Source of the DNA: Ruminococcus champanellensis 18P13 = JCM 17042
GTDB taxonomy: Bacteria > Bacillota > Clostridia > Oscillospirales > Ruminococcaceae
Direction: 5' to 3'
Length of the DNA: 60,865 nucleotides
Assembly: GCF_000210095.1 (NCBI RefSeq)
Contig: NC_021039.1
Location: 1,953,018 to 2,013,882 of the forward strand
Part shown: positions 35,187-43,678 of the stretch, piece after piece
Numbering within the stretch: position 1 is the stretch's first letter
Layout: each line of letters opens with the position of its first letter
Made by a program: the position numbers and the translations under genes
The notes under the pieces: model-generated
Databases searched by the model: none
What the model was told of the DNA's origin: nothing
Seen by the model: the letters and a program-made list of their open reading frames with translations, nothing else

Positions 35187-35966
35187 ATGAAATATACGCA
35201 AGGCGAATACCGGCTGATCCGCAAGGATAATCTGGGTCAGGATCTGTATCGGTTCGTACTGGAGTGCCCGGAGATCACGGCCGTTGCTGCACCGGGTCAG
35301 TTCGTACACATTCTTCCCAAGGGCAGCACCCTGCGCCGCCCCATCTCCATATGCCAGATCGACAGACAGGCAGGCACTCTGACATTGGTGTTTGCGGTTC
35401 GTGGGGAAGGCACCGCAGTGCTGGCGGATCTTCGTGCAGGGGATTATGTGGATATGCTGGCGCCTTTGGGACATGGCTTCACGATCCAGCCGGATGCAAA
35501 CCGGGTGATCTTAATGGGCGGCGGCATTGGCGTACCTCCCATGCTGGCACTGGCAGAGATTTACGGGGAGCGGGCAACTGTCATTTCCGGTTTCCGGAGC
35601 ATGCCGGCAGTGATGCTCCAGGAGGAATTTGCAAAGACCGGAGCGAAAACCATTCTCTGTACCGATGATGGTACCGCCGGTCTGCATGCCATGGTGACGG
35701 AACCTCTGCTGGAGGAGATCCGGCAGGAGAAGCCGGATATGATCTGTGCCTGTGGCCCTACCCCCATGCTTCGTGCCATTGCAAAGATCGCAGAGGAGCA
35801 GGGCATTTTCTGCGAGGTTTCCATGGAGGAACGTATGGGCTGTGGCATAGGCGCATGCCTGGTATGTGCATGCAAAATGAAGCTGGCAAACGGAGAGATC
35901 CATGCAGCCCATGTGTGCAAGGACGGCCCGGTATTCAATGCAAAGGAGGTGGCTTGGAATGGCTGA
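35187..35966 (+). CDS. pyrK: dihydroorotate dehydrogenase electron transfer subunit PyrK
   Basis: A 259-residue FAD and 2Fe-2S protein that passes electrons from dihydroorotate oxidation to NAD. The FAD-binding part includes RRPISICQ, the nucleotide part MGGGIGVPPMLAL, and the C-terminal cluster cysteines are in GCGIGACLVCACK and HVCKDGP. Start ATG 35187 is set by GGAAAGGGG upstream. It overlaps pyrD by 8 bases, as expected for partner subunits. Confidence 0.97.
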   Translation: MKYTQGEYRLIRKDNLGQDLYRFVLECPEITAVAAPGQFVHILPKGSTLRRPISICQIDRQAGTLTLVFAVRGEGTAVLADLRAGDYVDMLAPLGHGFTIQPDANRVILMGGGIGVPPMLALAEIYGERATVISGFRSMPAVMLQEEFAKTGAKTILCTDDGTAGLHAMVTEPLLEEIRQEKPDMICACGPTPMLRAIAKIAEEQGIFCEVSMEERMGCGIGACLVCACKMKLANGEIHAAHVCKDGPVFNAKEVAWNG

Positions 35967-36870
35967 TCTGTCCGTAAATGTAGCAGGGGTATCCTTCAAG
36001 AACCCCATTATTCCTGCCTCCGGTGTGTTCGGCTACGGCCATGAATACGAGGAACTGTTCCCCCTGTCGGAGCTTGGCGGCATCGCCACAAAGGGAACCA
36101 CCATCACAAAGCGCAATGGCAACGATGCACCCCGGATTGCGGAAACCACAGGGGGCATGCTGAATTCCGTTGGCTTGCAGAATCCGGGTATCGATGCCTT
36201 CATCAAGAAGGAGCTGCCCTATCTGATGCAGAAGGATACGGTGATCCTGGCGAATATCGCCGGCTCTACGGTGAAGGAATGCGTGACCATCGCACAGCAG
36301 TTGGAGCAGACGGATGTTCACATGATCGAGCTGAATATTTCCTGCCCCAACGTAAAGCAGGGGGGCATGGCGTTCGGCGCAAGCTGTGCCGGAGCCGAGT
36401 CCATTACCCGGGCAGTGCGGAAGGCAACCACCAAGCCCCTGGTGGTCAAGCTTTCTCCCAATGTGACCAATATTGCGGAAATCGCAAAGGCAACGGAGAC
36501 AGCCGGTGCGGATGCGCTTTCCCTCATCAACACCCTGCTGGGCATGCGGATCGATATCCGCAGCCGTCGCCCCATTCTCAAAAACAATATGGGCGGCATG
36601 TCCGGCGCAGCGATTTTCCCCATTGCGGTTCGCATGGTGTGGCAGTGTGCCAATGCGGTGCGGATCCCCATTATCGGCATGGGGGGCGTTACCACCGGCA
36701 AGGACGCCATTGAACTGATGATGGCAGGGGCATCCGCCGTACAGGTTGGTGCAGCTATCTTTACAGATCCCTATGCGCCCATCCGGATCATCCGGGAAAT
36801 GAACCAGTGGCTGGATGAAAACCACATTGCCACTGCAAGAGAACTGACAGGAAGTGTGAAGCCGTGGTAA
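35959..36870 (+). CDS. pyrD: dihydroorotate dehydrogenase catalytic subunit (class 1B)
   Basis: A 303-residue FMN enzyme oxidising dihydroorotate to orotate. It has the N-terminal NPIIPASGVFGYGHEY, NSVGLQNPGIDAF, and the class 1B active-site ELNISCPNVKQGG with its catalytic cysteine, plus GMGGVTTGKDAIE for FMN phosphate. It pairs with PyrK upstream. Its end overlaps the next gene by 7 bases. Confidence 0.97.
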   Translation: MADLSVNVAGVSFKNPIIPASGVFGYGHEYEELFPLSELGGIATKGTTITKRNGNDAPRIAETTGGMLNSVGLQNPGIDAFIKKELPYLMQKDTVILANIAGSTVKECVTIAQQLEQTDVHMIELNISCPNVKQGGMAFGASCAGAESITRAVRKATTKPLVVKLSPNVTNIAEIAKATETAGADALSLINTLLGMRIDIRSRRPILKNNMGGMSGAAIFPIAVRMVWQCANAVRIPIIGMGGVTTGKDAIELMMAGASAVQVGAAIFTDPYAPIRIIREMNQWLDENHIATARELTGSVKPW

Positions 36871-37589
36871 CCACCGTCTATCTGGTGCGGCATGCGGAAG
36901 CAGAAGGCAATGTGAACGAAACCTTCCAGGGCAGAGTGGATACGGAGGTCACGGAAAAGGGCATGCGGCAGTTGGATTGCCTGGCAGAACGGTTCCGGGA
37001 CATTCCCATTCAGGTGCTGTATGCAAGTCCCTTGAAGCGCACCCGTGTCACTGCTGCGGCAGTGAATCGGTATCACCAACTGCCGGTACAGTATCTGGAC
37101 GAGCTGATGGAGATCAACGGCGGCGTGTGGGAAGGCAAACCCTGGGCGGATCTACCCAGGCTGTATCCAGAGTCCTACAGGCTGTGGCAGGAGCAGATGC
37201 ATCTGTTTCATGTACAGGGTGGGGAGTCCATGCAGCAGGTATTTGACCGGATGCGGCAGGCAGTATGCGGCATTGCTGCCGGGCATTGCGGCAAGACCAT
37301 TGCTGTGGTATCCCACGGCTGTGCCATCCGGAATTTCCTTTGCTATGCAGCAGGTGAGGATATCAGTCACCTGGATCAGGTGGGCTGGGCGGACAATACC
37401 GCCGTGTCCAAGGTGGAATTTGACGCATCCGGACATTGTCGGCTGATTTTTAAGAATGATGCGTCCCATTTGCCGCCGAAGCTTTCCACTCTGGCAAAGT
37501 CCAGGTGGTGCCGGCATGACGGTAAGTCGTATCTGACGGATCAGACCTATACACCGGGGATAGACCGGGAACAGGAGGCGCAGGCATGA
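36864..37589 (+). CDS. histidine phosphatase family protein
   Basis: A 241-residue member of the phosphoglycerate mutase-like histidine phosphatase superfamily. The catalytic RHAEAEGN is at about 9-16, with the second arginine in ASPLKRTRVTA, and the second histidine in VVSHGCAIRN. Its substrate is unknown; relatives act on sugar phosphates or cofactor precursors. It uses a GTG start inside pyrD and ends with an ATGA overlap into ruvX, so it may be translated with the pyr genes. Confidence 0.88.
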   Translation: MVTTVYLVRHAEAEGNVNETFQGRVDTEVTEKGMRQLDCLAERFRDIPIQVLYASPLKRTRVTAAAVNRYHQLPVQYLDELMEINGGVWEGKPWADLPRLYPESYRLWQEQMHLFHVQGGESMQQVFDRMRQAVCGIAAGHCGKTIAVVSHGCAIRNFLCYAAGEDISHLDQVGWADNTAVSKVEFDASGHCRLIFKNDASHLPPKLSTLAKSRWCRHDGKSYLTDQTYTPGIDREQEAQA

Positions 37590-38008
37590 TCATTCTTGCA
37601 GTAGATTTCGGCGATGCACGCACCGGGCTTGCATGCTGCGACCGTTCTGAGCTGCTGGCTTCTCCGGCAGGCGTTATCAGTGAAACGGATTTTGAAGTAT
37701 GTATCCAAAAAACCGCAGAGGCTGCCAGGGAGCATCGTGCGGAGCAGATCGTGGTGGGGTATCCGAAGAACATGAATGGCACCATCGGGGAGCGGGCAGA
37801 AAAATGCGCCTTGTTTGCAGAAAAACTGAGGACACTGGCGGGAATTGAAACTGTGCTCTGGGATGAACGGTGTACCACGGTTTCGGCACACCGTTATCTG
37901 AACCAGACCAATACCAGAGGAAAGAAGCGAAAGGCAGTGGTGGATGCGGTGGCGGCAACCATCATTCTGGAAAGCTATCTTGCCTATCGTAAGAACACAG
38001 CTATCTGA
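37586..38008 (+). CDS. ruvX: RuvX/YqgF putative Holliday junction resolvase
   Basis: A 140-residue RNase H-like nuclease of the YqgF family, implicated in pre-16S rRNA 5' end processing. The first acidic motif is AVDFGDARTG, and the later acidic residues are in WDERCTTVSA and VVDAVAATIILESYL. Length is normal. It overlaps the histidine phosphatase gene by four bases and converges with a small - strand gene, overlapping it by 8 bases. Confidence 0.93.
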   Translation: MIILAVDFGDARTGLACCDRSELLASPAGVISETDFEVCIQKTAEAAREHRAEQIVVGYPKNMNGTIGERAEKCALFAEKLRTLAGIETVLWDERCTTVSAHRYLNQTNTRGKKRKAVVDAVAATIILESYLAYRKNTAI

Positions 38009-38174
38009 GCATATCGGACATGCCCTCCATCATGCCTCCCACAGCCCGCAGGGCACGGCCGGTGGCATGCCGGAGATGACGGCGCTGCCGGGCGCTGGAG
38101 CCTGTAAGCATATAGCAGACAGTGCCCACTGCTGCCCCGGCGGCAATGCCGGTGACCATTGCTTTGATCTGCAT
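38001..38174 (-). CDS. small glycine/alanine-rich membrane protein, 57 residues
   Basis: A 57-residue protein with one N-terminal hydrophobic segment (MVTGIAAGAAVGTVCYMLTG, about 6-25) followed by a basic, helical tail rich in Arg and Met. The layout resembles YtxH-like or YtrI-type small membrane proteins, but no family is certain. ATG 38174 follows AAAGGAGG at ideal distance; the in-frame ATG further upstream at 38234 lacks a ribosome site. It has its own promoter-like sequence resembling sigma-E. Confidence 0.7.
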   Translation of the reverse strand: MQIKAMVTGIAAGAAVGTVCYMLTGSSARQRRHLRHATGRALRAVGGMMEGMSDMLR

Positions 38175-38202
38175 GTTTCCACCTCCTTTGATGGATTTGC
38201 TG

Positions 38203-38232
38203 TTAGTATCTGACCGAATGCGTGAAATATGC
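38203..38232 (-). promoter_or_regulatory. sigma-E-like promoter for the small membrane protein
   Basis: On the - strand, GCATATT (38232-38226) fits the sigma-E -35 consensus fully. After 15 bases, GATACTAA (38210-38203) is a partial match to the -10. The start point would leave a leader of about 22 bases containing the ribosome site. Confidence 0.4.
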
Positions 38233-38293
38233 ACGTCATTTTATCATCTCAACCTCTGGGATTCCGGAGGCTTTTTTGTTTGTGCATAAGCCC

Positions 38294-38322
38294 TTGCAAT
38301 GTTTCCGGTTTTGCGCTATAAT
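38294..38322 (+). promoter_or_regulatory. distal sigma-A promoter of trmL
   Basis: TTGCAA at 38294-38299, a 17-base spacer and TATAAT at 38317-38322. It would give a leader of about 120 bases containing a hairpin near 38342-38362. Confidence 0.75.
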
Positions 38323-38409
38323 AAATAAAAGCCATGCTCGTATTCCCGGGCATGTGCCCGGAAACGCAAGGATATACAATCTTTGTGCGGTATTGCCTAT
38401 CGAAAACAG

Positions 38410-38438
38410 TTGCGTTTCCGGTTGGAATGTGCTATAAT
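38410..38438 (+). promoter_or_regulatory. proximal sigma-A promoter of trmL, almost leaderless
   Basis: TTGCGT at 38410-38415, a 17-base spacer and TATAAT at 38433-38438 with an extended TGC. The predicted start point near 38445 is only about four bases before the trmL ATG, so the GGAG at 38439-38442 would not be in this transcript. Confidence 0.7.
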
Positions 38439-38448
38439 GGAGTAAATC

Positions 38449-38967
38449 ATGCATCAGTTAAATATTGTACTCGTTGAACCCCAGATTCCCCAGAATACCG
38501 GCAATATTGCCCGAACCTGTGCGGTGACCGGTGCCAGGCTGCATCTGATCCGTCCTATGGGCTTTACTGTAACGGATAAGCATCTGAAACGGGCGGGGCT
38601 TGACTACTGGGATAAGCTTGATATTACATATTACGATTCCTTTGCGGAGTTTTCTGCAAGGAATCCGGGCGCGTATTTCTTTTTTACCACAAAGGGCAGA
38701 AAGATCCACAGCGATGCCGTGTATCCCAACAACGCCTATCTGATTTTCGGGCGGGAGGATCAGGGCTTGCCGGAGGATCTGCTGTTCGCACATCCAGAGG
38801 AATGTGTGCGGATTCCGATGCGCAATGAGCTGCGCAGTCTGAATCTTTCCAATTCCGTTGCCATTGCAGTGTATGAAGCGCTGCGGCAGTGGGATTATCC
38901 TGATCTTACCCGGACGGGAAGCCTGCGGGCGTACCGTTGGGAAGATACCAACTGCGAAGAGGTGTAG
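38449..38967 (+). CDS. trmL: tRNA (cytidine(34)-2'-O)-methyltransferase TrmL
   Basis: A 172-residue SPOUT-class methyltransferase that modifies the wobble base of tRNA-Leu. The N-terminal VLVEPQIPQNTGNIARTC, the knot motif LIFGREDQGLPE and the C-terminal LRSLNLSNSVAIAVYEALRQ are diagnostic. The start follows GGAG at 38439-38442. It is followed one base later by the DegV gene. Confidence 0.95.
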   Translation: MHQLNIVLVEPQIPQNTGNIARTCAVTGARLHLIRPMGFTVTDKHLKRAGLDYWDKLDITYYDSFAEFSARNPGAYFFFTTKGRKIHSDAVYPNNAYLIFGREDQGLPEDLLFAHPEECVRIPMRNELRSLNLSNSVAIAVYEALRQWDYPDLTRTGSLRAYRWEDTNCEEV

Positions 38968-38968
38968 T

Positions 38969-39850
38969 ATGCAGAAAATCAAATTGATGACAGATTCCAC
39001 CAGCGATATCGATCCGGAGCTGGAACAGTCCCTGGACATTCAGATCCTGTGCTTCCCGGTAACGGTGGATGGAGTCGGTTATCGGGAACGACAGGATTTT
39101 ACCAATACAGAGTTTTATCAGATGCTGGAGCATGCCGTGGAATTTCCGACTACGGCACAGCTGACCGCCTTTGAGATTCAGGAAGCCTATGAGCAGGCAC
39201 TACAGGAAGGGTATACCAACTTAATTTATGTGACCATTGCGTCCCAGGGCTCTGCCACATACAGCAATGCCATCATGGCACGGGATGCGTTTTACGCCCA
39301 GGTGCCTGGTGCGGAAAAGCTGCAGATTCATGTAGTGGATTCTAAGAATTATACCGGTGTGTACGGGTATCCGGTTATGCAGGCAGCCGCTAAAATCAAG
39401 AAGGGCGCCTCTGTGGAAGAAGTACTGAATTATCTGACCGAATGGTTTCAAAGCGCAGAGGTGCTGTTTGTGCCTCTGACGCTGAAATATGCAAAGCGAT
39501 CCGGCAGAATCTCGGCAGCAGCAGCCTTTGCCGGTGAGCTGCTGGGACTCAAGCCCCTGATCCGCATTACAGACGGGGTTTCCAAGGTGGAAACCAAGAT
39601 CCGGGGGGACAAGAATATCATTCCCACCATGTCCCGGTACATTCAGCAGCGGATGATTCCCAGAACCCCTTATTCGCTGGTTGCGGGCTGTGACGATACC
39701 TTTGCAAATGAATTGAAAAAGGAGTTGGTGAAGAAGCTGGGCTATCAGCCGGAGCATTTGTTCCATATCGGCGCAACAGTATCCTGTAATGCCGGTCCTG
39801 ATGTGGTTGGCATTATCATTCGTTCGGAGCCCCGCATTGATGCGGAATGA
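38969..39850 (+). CDS. DegV family fatty acid-binding protein
   Basis: A 293-residue DegV protein. In characterised relatives, such proteins bind fatty acids (FakB) and hand them to a kinase for phosphorylation. The N-terminal MTDSTSDIDPE, the TAQLT and SQGSATYSNA segments, VVDSKN, and the YAKRSGRIS motif are typical. No FakA kinase is nearby. ATG 38969 has a weak GAGG site and starts directly after trmL. Confidence 0.92.
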   Translation: MQKIKLMTDSTSDIDPELEQSLDIQILCFPVTVDGVGYRERQDFTNTEFYQMLEHAVEFPTTAQLTAFEIQEAYEQALQEGYTNLIYVTIASQGSATYSNAIMARDAFYAQVPGAEKLQIHVVDSKNYTGVYGYPVMQAAAKIKKGASVEEVLNYLTEWFQSAEVLFVPLTLKYAKRSGRISAAAAFAGELLGLKPLIRITDGVSKVETKIRGDKNIIPTMSRYIQQRMIPRTPYSLVAGCDDTFANELKKELVKKLGYQPEHLFHIGATVSCNAGPDVVGIIIRSEPRIDAE

Positions 39851-39872
39851 ACCTTGATGGGGAGGGTAATTT

Positions 39873-41381
39873 ATGCGATTGACCAAGCAATTTGCCCGGA
39901 TCGCTGCTGTGGGAGCGGCAGCGTGTGTATTGAATGTTTGTATGCCTATGCAGGCGTTCGGCTTACAAACCAGTGGTGTGATCCGTGTAACAGGCTTTGA
40001 ATCAGCAAAGGCTGTGGATTCGGACAGCTATGACGCCATGCGGCAGATCGTGACTGCTGCGTGGGATTCCATGGAGGAGTCAGCAGATCTGACCAAGCTG
40101 AAGATCCGCCGGGATGATTTCAAACCGGCTATGCGGCAGCTGATGATGGACACGCCTGCATACTTTTTTGTAGAGCACAGCTATCAATTTTCTTATTCTT
40201 CTTCCAGCGGATGCATCACAAAGGTGTATTTTACTTACAACTGCACAGAGGATGAGGTTGTCCAGAAGCGTGCAGAATACGATGATGCAAAACAGGCAAT
40301 CCTGAATCAGGTGGATCCGGAATGGTCCGATGTGGAGAAGGCACTGTTTCTGCACGATACCATCGTTGCCACCACCAGTTATGATCTGACCTACAGCAAC
40401 TATGATGCCTATGATGTGCTGGTGAGCCATGAAGCCGTGTGTCAGGGGTATGCGCTGGCGTATATGGATCTGATGCGGGAGGCTGGCGTGGATTGCTACT
40501 ACCTTGCCAGCGATGAACTGAATCACGCCTGGAATATGGTGGAGATCGATGGGAGCTACTATCATGTAGATGCCACCTGGGACGATCCGACGCCGGATCA
40601 GCTGGGGTATGTACGCCACAAGAATTTCCTGTGTACGGACGAGGAGATCCGGGCACTGGAGCATGACGCTTCCGACTGGCAGGTCACCGGCTTTGATGCC
40701 CCGCCGGAGGCCTCCGACACCCGGTTTGTGGATTCCTTCTGGGATGAGTCCGTTGCACCCATCGTGCCCATCAACGGCAACTGGGCAACAGTTTTGTATG
40801 ATTCGGCAAATTATGAGGGTAAGCTGAATCTGTATCGTTACAACAGCGAGGATCACACAGCCGAGGAAACGCTTTGCACCACCATCGATGAAAAGTGGTA
40901 TGTCAGCGGGAACGCAGGCTCCTACTGGCTGAATGTGTACAGCGGACTTGGCACATGGGAAGGTCGGCTGTATTACGGTACAGCTAATACCATCTACAGC
41001 ATTCTGCCGGACGGCACTGACAAACAGGCATTCTATACGCTTACGGAGCAGGAAGCTGACCAGGGCAGCATCTATGGCATAACGGTGGATAACACTGGCT
41101 ATTTACGGTATTCTATCAACGAAAAGCCCAATACAGAGGGCGTTATTTATGGAATTCAGCTGGAACAGACGAATCCGCCGACCCCAGACCCTGTTCTGGG
41201 AGATCTGGATGGAGACAGACAGGTCAGCGTTGCGGATATGGTACTGCTGCGGCGGTATCTGATCGGCAAGCCGGATCTGACAGAGGATGCAGCCGTAACG
41301 GCGGATCTCAATGCGGATAACAAGATCAATGCAATCGATCTGGTACTGCTCAAGAACATTCTCCTGAATCAGGAGGCATAA
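39873..41381 (+). CDS. secreted transglutaminase-like protein with C-terminal dockerin
   Basis: A 502-residue protein with a signal peptide (about 1-30) and a transglutaminase/protease-like fold around 120-250. The triad is C190 in AVCQGYA, H218 in NHAWN and D233 in HVDATWDD. A beta-rich region (about 300-430) follows, then a type I dockerin at about 443-499 with two calcium loops (DLDGDRQVSVAD and DLNADNKINAID). The dockerin implies attachment to a cellulosome or scaffold. The enzymatic activity (crosslinking, protease or inactive) is unknown. ATG 39873 follows GGGGAGGG. Confidence 0.88.
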   Translation: MRLTKQFARIAAVGAAACVLNVCMPMQAFGLQTSGVIRVTGFESAKAVDSDSYDAMRQIVTAAWDSMEESADLTKLKIRRDDFKPAMRQLMMDTPAYFFVEHSYQFSYSSSSGCITKVYFTYNCTEDEVVQKRAEYDDAKQAILNQVDPEWSDVEKALFLHDTIVATTSYDLTYSNYDAYDVLVSHEAVCQGYALAYMDLMREAGVDCYYLASDELNHAWNMVEIDGSYYHVDATWDDPTPDQLGYVRHKNFLCTDEEIRALEHDASDWQVTGFDAPPEASDTRFVDSFWDESVAPIVPINGNWATVLYDSANYEGKLNLYRYNSEDHTAEETLCTTIDEKWYVSGNAGSYWLNVYSGLGTWEGRLYYGTANTIYSILPDGTDKQAFYTLTEQEADQGSIYGITVDNTGYLRYSINEKPNTEGVIYGIQLEQTNPPTPDPVLGDLDGDRQVSVADMVLLRRYLIGKPDLTEDAAVTADLNADNKINAIDLVLLKNILLNQEA

Positions 41382-41432
41382 ACGGTTCGGGCATCTGAGT
41401 CCGGATTCCGATGCAGCATATGCCGGAGACTT

Positions 41433-41478
41433 CGGGCGAATTGAACAAATTCGTCCGTTGTTTTTCTGCTTTTTTTTC
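41433..41478 (+). terminator. intrinsic terminator after the dockerin protein gene
   Basis: A 10-bp stem (CGGGCGAATT with AATTCGTCCG, one G-T pair), a GAACA loop, then TTGTTTTTCTGCTTTTTTTT. Confidence 0.88.
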
Positions 41479-41499
41479 AGAAAATTTCGCGTCGGGGTC

Positions 41500-41528
41500 T
41501 TGTAAATTCCAATGGAATAGTGTAAAAT
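41500..41528 (+). promoter_or_regulatory. sigma-A promoter of the glycolytic operon
   Basis: TTGTAA at 41500-41505, a 17-base spacer and TAAAAT at 41523-41528. The leader to pgk is about 60 bases. Confidence 0.65.
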
Positions 41529-41595
41529 ATGGGGTAGGGTTGTTAAAAAACTAACAGCGGCTATTCACAATCATAAACAGAAAGGATGTCTTACA

Positions 41596-42816
41596 ATGGC
41601 AGGTTTAAACAAGGTTTCCGTGGATGATATCAACGTAAAGGGCAAGCACGTTCTCGTGCGCTGTGATTTCAACGTTCCCCTTAAGGATGGGGTTATCACC
41701 AACGACAACCGGATCCAGGCTGCTCTTCCCACCATCAAGAAGCTGATTGCTGACGGAGGCAAGGTTGTACTGTGCTCCCACCTGGGCAAGCCGAAGAACG
41801 GTCCGGAGGATAAGTTCTCTCTGGCACCGGTTGCAAAGCGTCTGGCTGAGCTGGTAGATACCAAGGTGATCTTTGCAAAGGACGACAACGTTGTTGGCGA
41901 AAATGCCAAGAAGGCTGTTGCAGAAATGAAGGACGGGGAGATCGTTCTGCTGGAGAACACCAGATTCCGCAGTGCAGAGGAGACCAAGAACGGGGAGGCT
42001 TTCTCCAAGGAGCTGGCTGATCTGGTAAACGATGAAGTATTTGTCATGGACGCATTCGGTTCTGCACACCGTGCGCATGCTTCTACTGCCGGCGTGACCA
42101 AGTTTGTGAAGGAGACCGCTGTGGGCTATCTGATGCAGAAGGAGATTCAGTACCTGGGCAATGCTGTCGAGGTTCCGGTTCGTCCCTTCGTTGCCATTCT
42201 GGGCGGCGCAAAGGTTGCAGACAAGCTGAACGTAATCTCCAATCTGATCGAAAAGTGTGATACTCTGATCATTGGCGGCGGTATGGCTTACACCTTCCTG
42301 AAGGCAAAGGGCTACGAGGTTGGTACTTCTCTGGTTGACGATGAGAAGGTTTCATACTGCAAGGATATGATGGACAAGGCTGCAGCAGCAGGCAAGCAGC
42401 TCCTGCTCCCCATTGATACCACTATCGCAAAGAGCTTCCCGGATCCCATCGATGCTGAGATCGAGGTTGCAGTGGTTGACGCTGACAAGATCCCGGCTGA
42501 TCAGATGGGTCTGGATATCGGCACCAAGACCCAGCAGCTGTTTGCGGACGCAGTGAAGAGCGCAAAGACCGTTGTATGGAACGGACCGATGGGCGTATTT
42601 GAGAACCCGACACTGGCAAAGGGCACCATTGCAGTGGCTAAGGCATTGGCTGAAACTGACGCTACTACCATCATCGGCGGCGGCGATTCCGCAGCAGCCG
42701 TTATGCAGTTGGGCTTTGCTGACAAGATGAGCCACATTTCCACCGGCGGCGGCGCATCCCTGGAATACCTGGAAGGCAAGGTTCTGCCGGGCGTTGCAGC
42801 AATCGCTGACAAGTAA
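41596..42816 (+). CDS. pgk: phosphoglycerate kinase
   Basis: A 406-residue glycolytic kinase making ATP from 1,3-bisphosphoglycerate. The signature [14 protein letters not shown] is at about 18-31, followed by [18 protein letters not shown] and the C-terminal GGGDSAAAV nucleotide loop. It leads pgk-tpiA-gpmI; gap (GAPDH), which often precedes pgk, is not here. The ribosome site is AGAAAGGA. Confidence 0.98.
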   Translation: MAGLNKVSVDDINVKGKHVLVRCDFNVPLKDGVITNDNRIQAALPTIKKLIADGGKVVLCSHLGKPKNGPEDKFSLAPVAKRLAELVDTKVIFAKDDNVVGENAKKAVAEMKDGEIVLLENTRFRSAEETKNGEAFSKELADLVNDEVFVMDAFGSAHRAHASTAGVTKFVKETAVGYLMQKEIQYLGNAVEVPVRPFVAILGGAKVADKLNVISNLIEKCDTLIIGGGMAYTFLKAKGYEVGTSLVDDEKVSYCKDMMDKAAAAGKQLLLPIDTTIAKSFPDPIDAEIEVAVVDADKIPADQMGLDIGTKTQQLFADAVKSAKTVVWNGPMGVFENPTLAKGTIAVAKALAETDATTIIGGGDSAAAVMQLGFADKMSHISTGGGASLEYLEGKVLPGVAAIADK

Positions 42817-42858
42817 TCCCTTACTGGATGAATCTATAGATTAGGAGTCATAATCATC

Positions 42859-43626
42859 ATGAATAAAGCATTGAGACAGGCAGTTATTGCCGGTAACTGG
42901 AAGATGAACAAGAACAGAGCAGAGGCTGCTGAGCTGATCAACGCACTCAAGCCCATTGCTGCTGACAAGACCTGCGGTGTAATCATTTGCGTTCCGTACA
43001 CCAATCTGGAAACCGCACTGGAGTTGACCAAGGGTACCAATATCAAGGTCGGCGCTGAGAACTGCCACTTCAAGAAGAGTGGCGCATTCACCGGTGAAAT
43101 TTCCGCTGATATGCTCAAGGAAATGGGCGTGGAGTATGTAATCATCGGTCATTCCGAGCGCAGACAGTACTTTGCTGAAACGGATCTGACCGTCAACAGA
43201 AGAACCAAGGCTGCATTGTCTGCCGGTCTGAAGGTGATTCTGTGTGTTGGCGAAATGCTGGCGGAGCGTGAGGATGGTATTACAGAGGATGTGGTAGAGC
43301 TCCAGACTGTTGCAGCATTCACCGGCATTTCCGCTGAGGATGCAAAGAACGTGATCATCGCTTACGAGCCTGTATGGGCAATCGGCACCGGCAAGACCGC
43401 AACTGCTGACCAGGCAGAGGAGGTTTGCGGCTTCATCCGCAAGGTGGTTGCCAATAAGTACGGCAAGGAGATTGCAGACGGCATGACCATTCAGTACGGC
43501 GGTTCTATGAATGAAAAGAACTGCGCTGAACTGCTGGCAAAGGAGGACATCGACGGCGGTTTGATCGGCGGTGCTTCCCTGGTGGCTGAAAAGTTCGGCG
43601 TTCTGCTGGCTGAGGCTTCTAAGTAA
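42859..43626 (+). CDS. tpiA: triosephosphate isomerase
   Basis: A 255-residue TIM barrel. The catalytic residues are visible as the lysine in AGNWKMNKN, the histidine in IIGHSERRQYF, and the glutamate in AYEPVWAIGTGK. The phosphate-binding IQYGGSMNEKN and GLIGGASL segments are intact. It follows pgk by 42 bases. Confidence 0.98.
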   Translation: MNKALRQAVIAGNWKMNKNRAEAAELINALKPIAADKTCGVIICVPYTNLETALELTKGTNIKVGAENCHFKKSGAFTGEISADMLKEMGVEYVIIGHSERRQYFAETDLTVNRRTKAALSAGLKVILCVGEMLAEREDGITEDVVELQTVAAFTGISAEDAKNVIIAYEPVWAIGTGKTATADQAEEVCGFIRKVVANKYGKEIADGMTIQYGGSMNEKNCAELLAKEDIDGGLIGGASLVAEKFGVLLAEASK

Positions 43627-43634
43627 ATTTGCAG

Positions 43635-43657
43635 TGGGGCGGACGTTGTTCGCCCCA
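43635..43657 (+). other. hairpin between tpiA and gpmI
   Basis: TGGGGCG (43635-43641) pairs with CGCCCCA (43651-43657), followed by TTT. It is too weak in T content for a full terminator and may reduce or process the gpmI part of the message. Confidence 0.4.
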
Positions 43658-43678
43658 TTTGAGTAAAGGATGGAAAGT

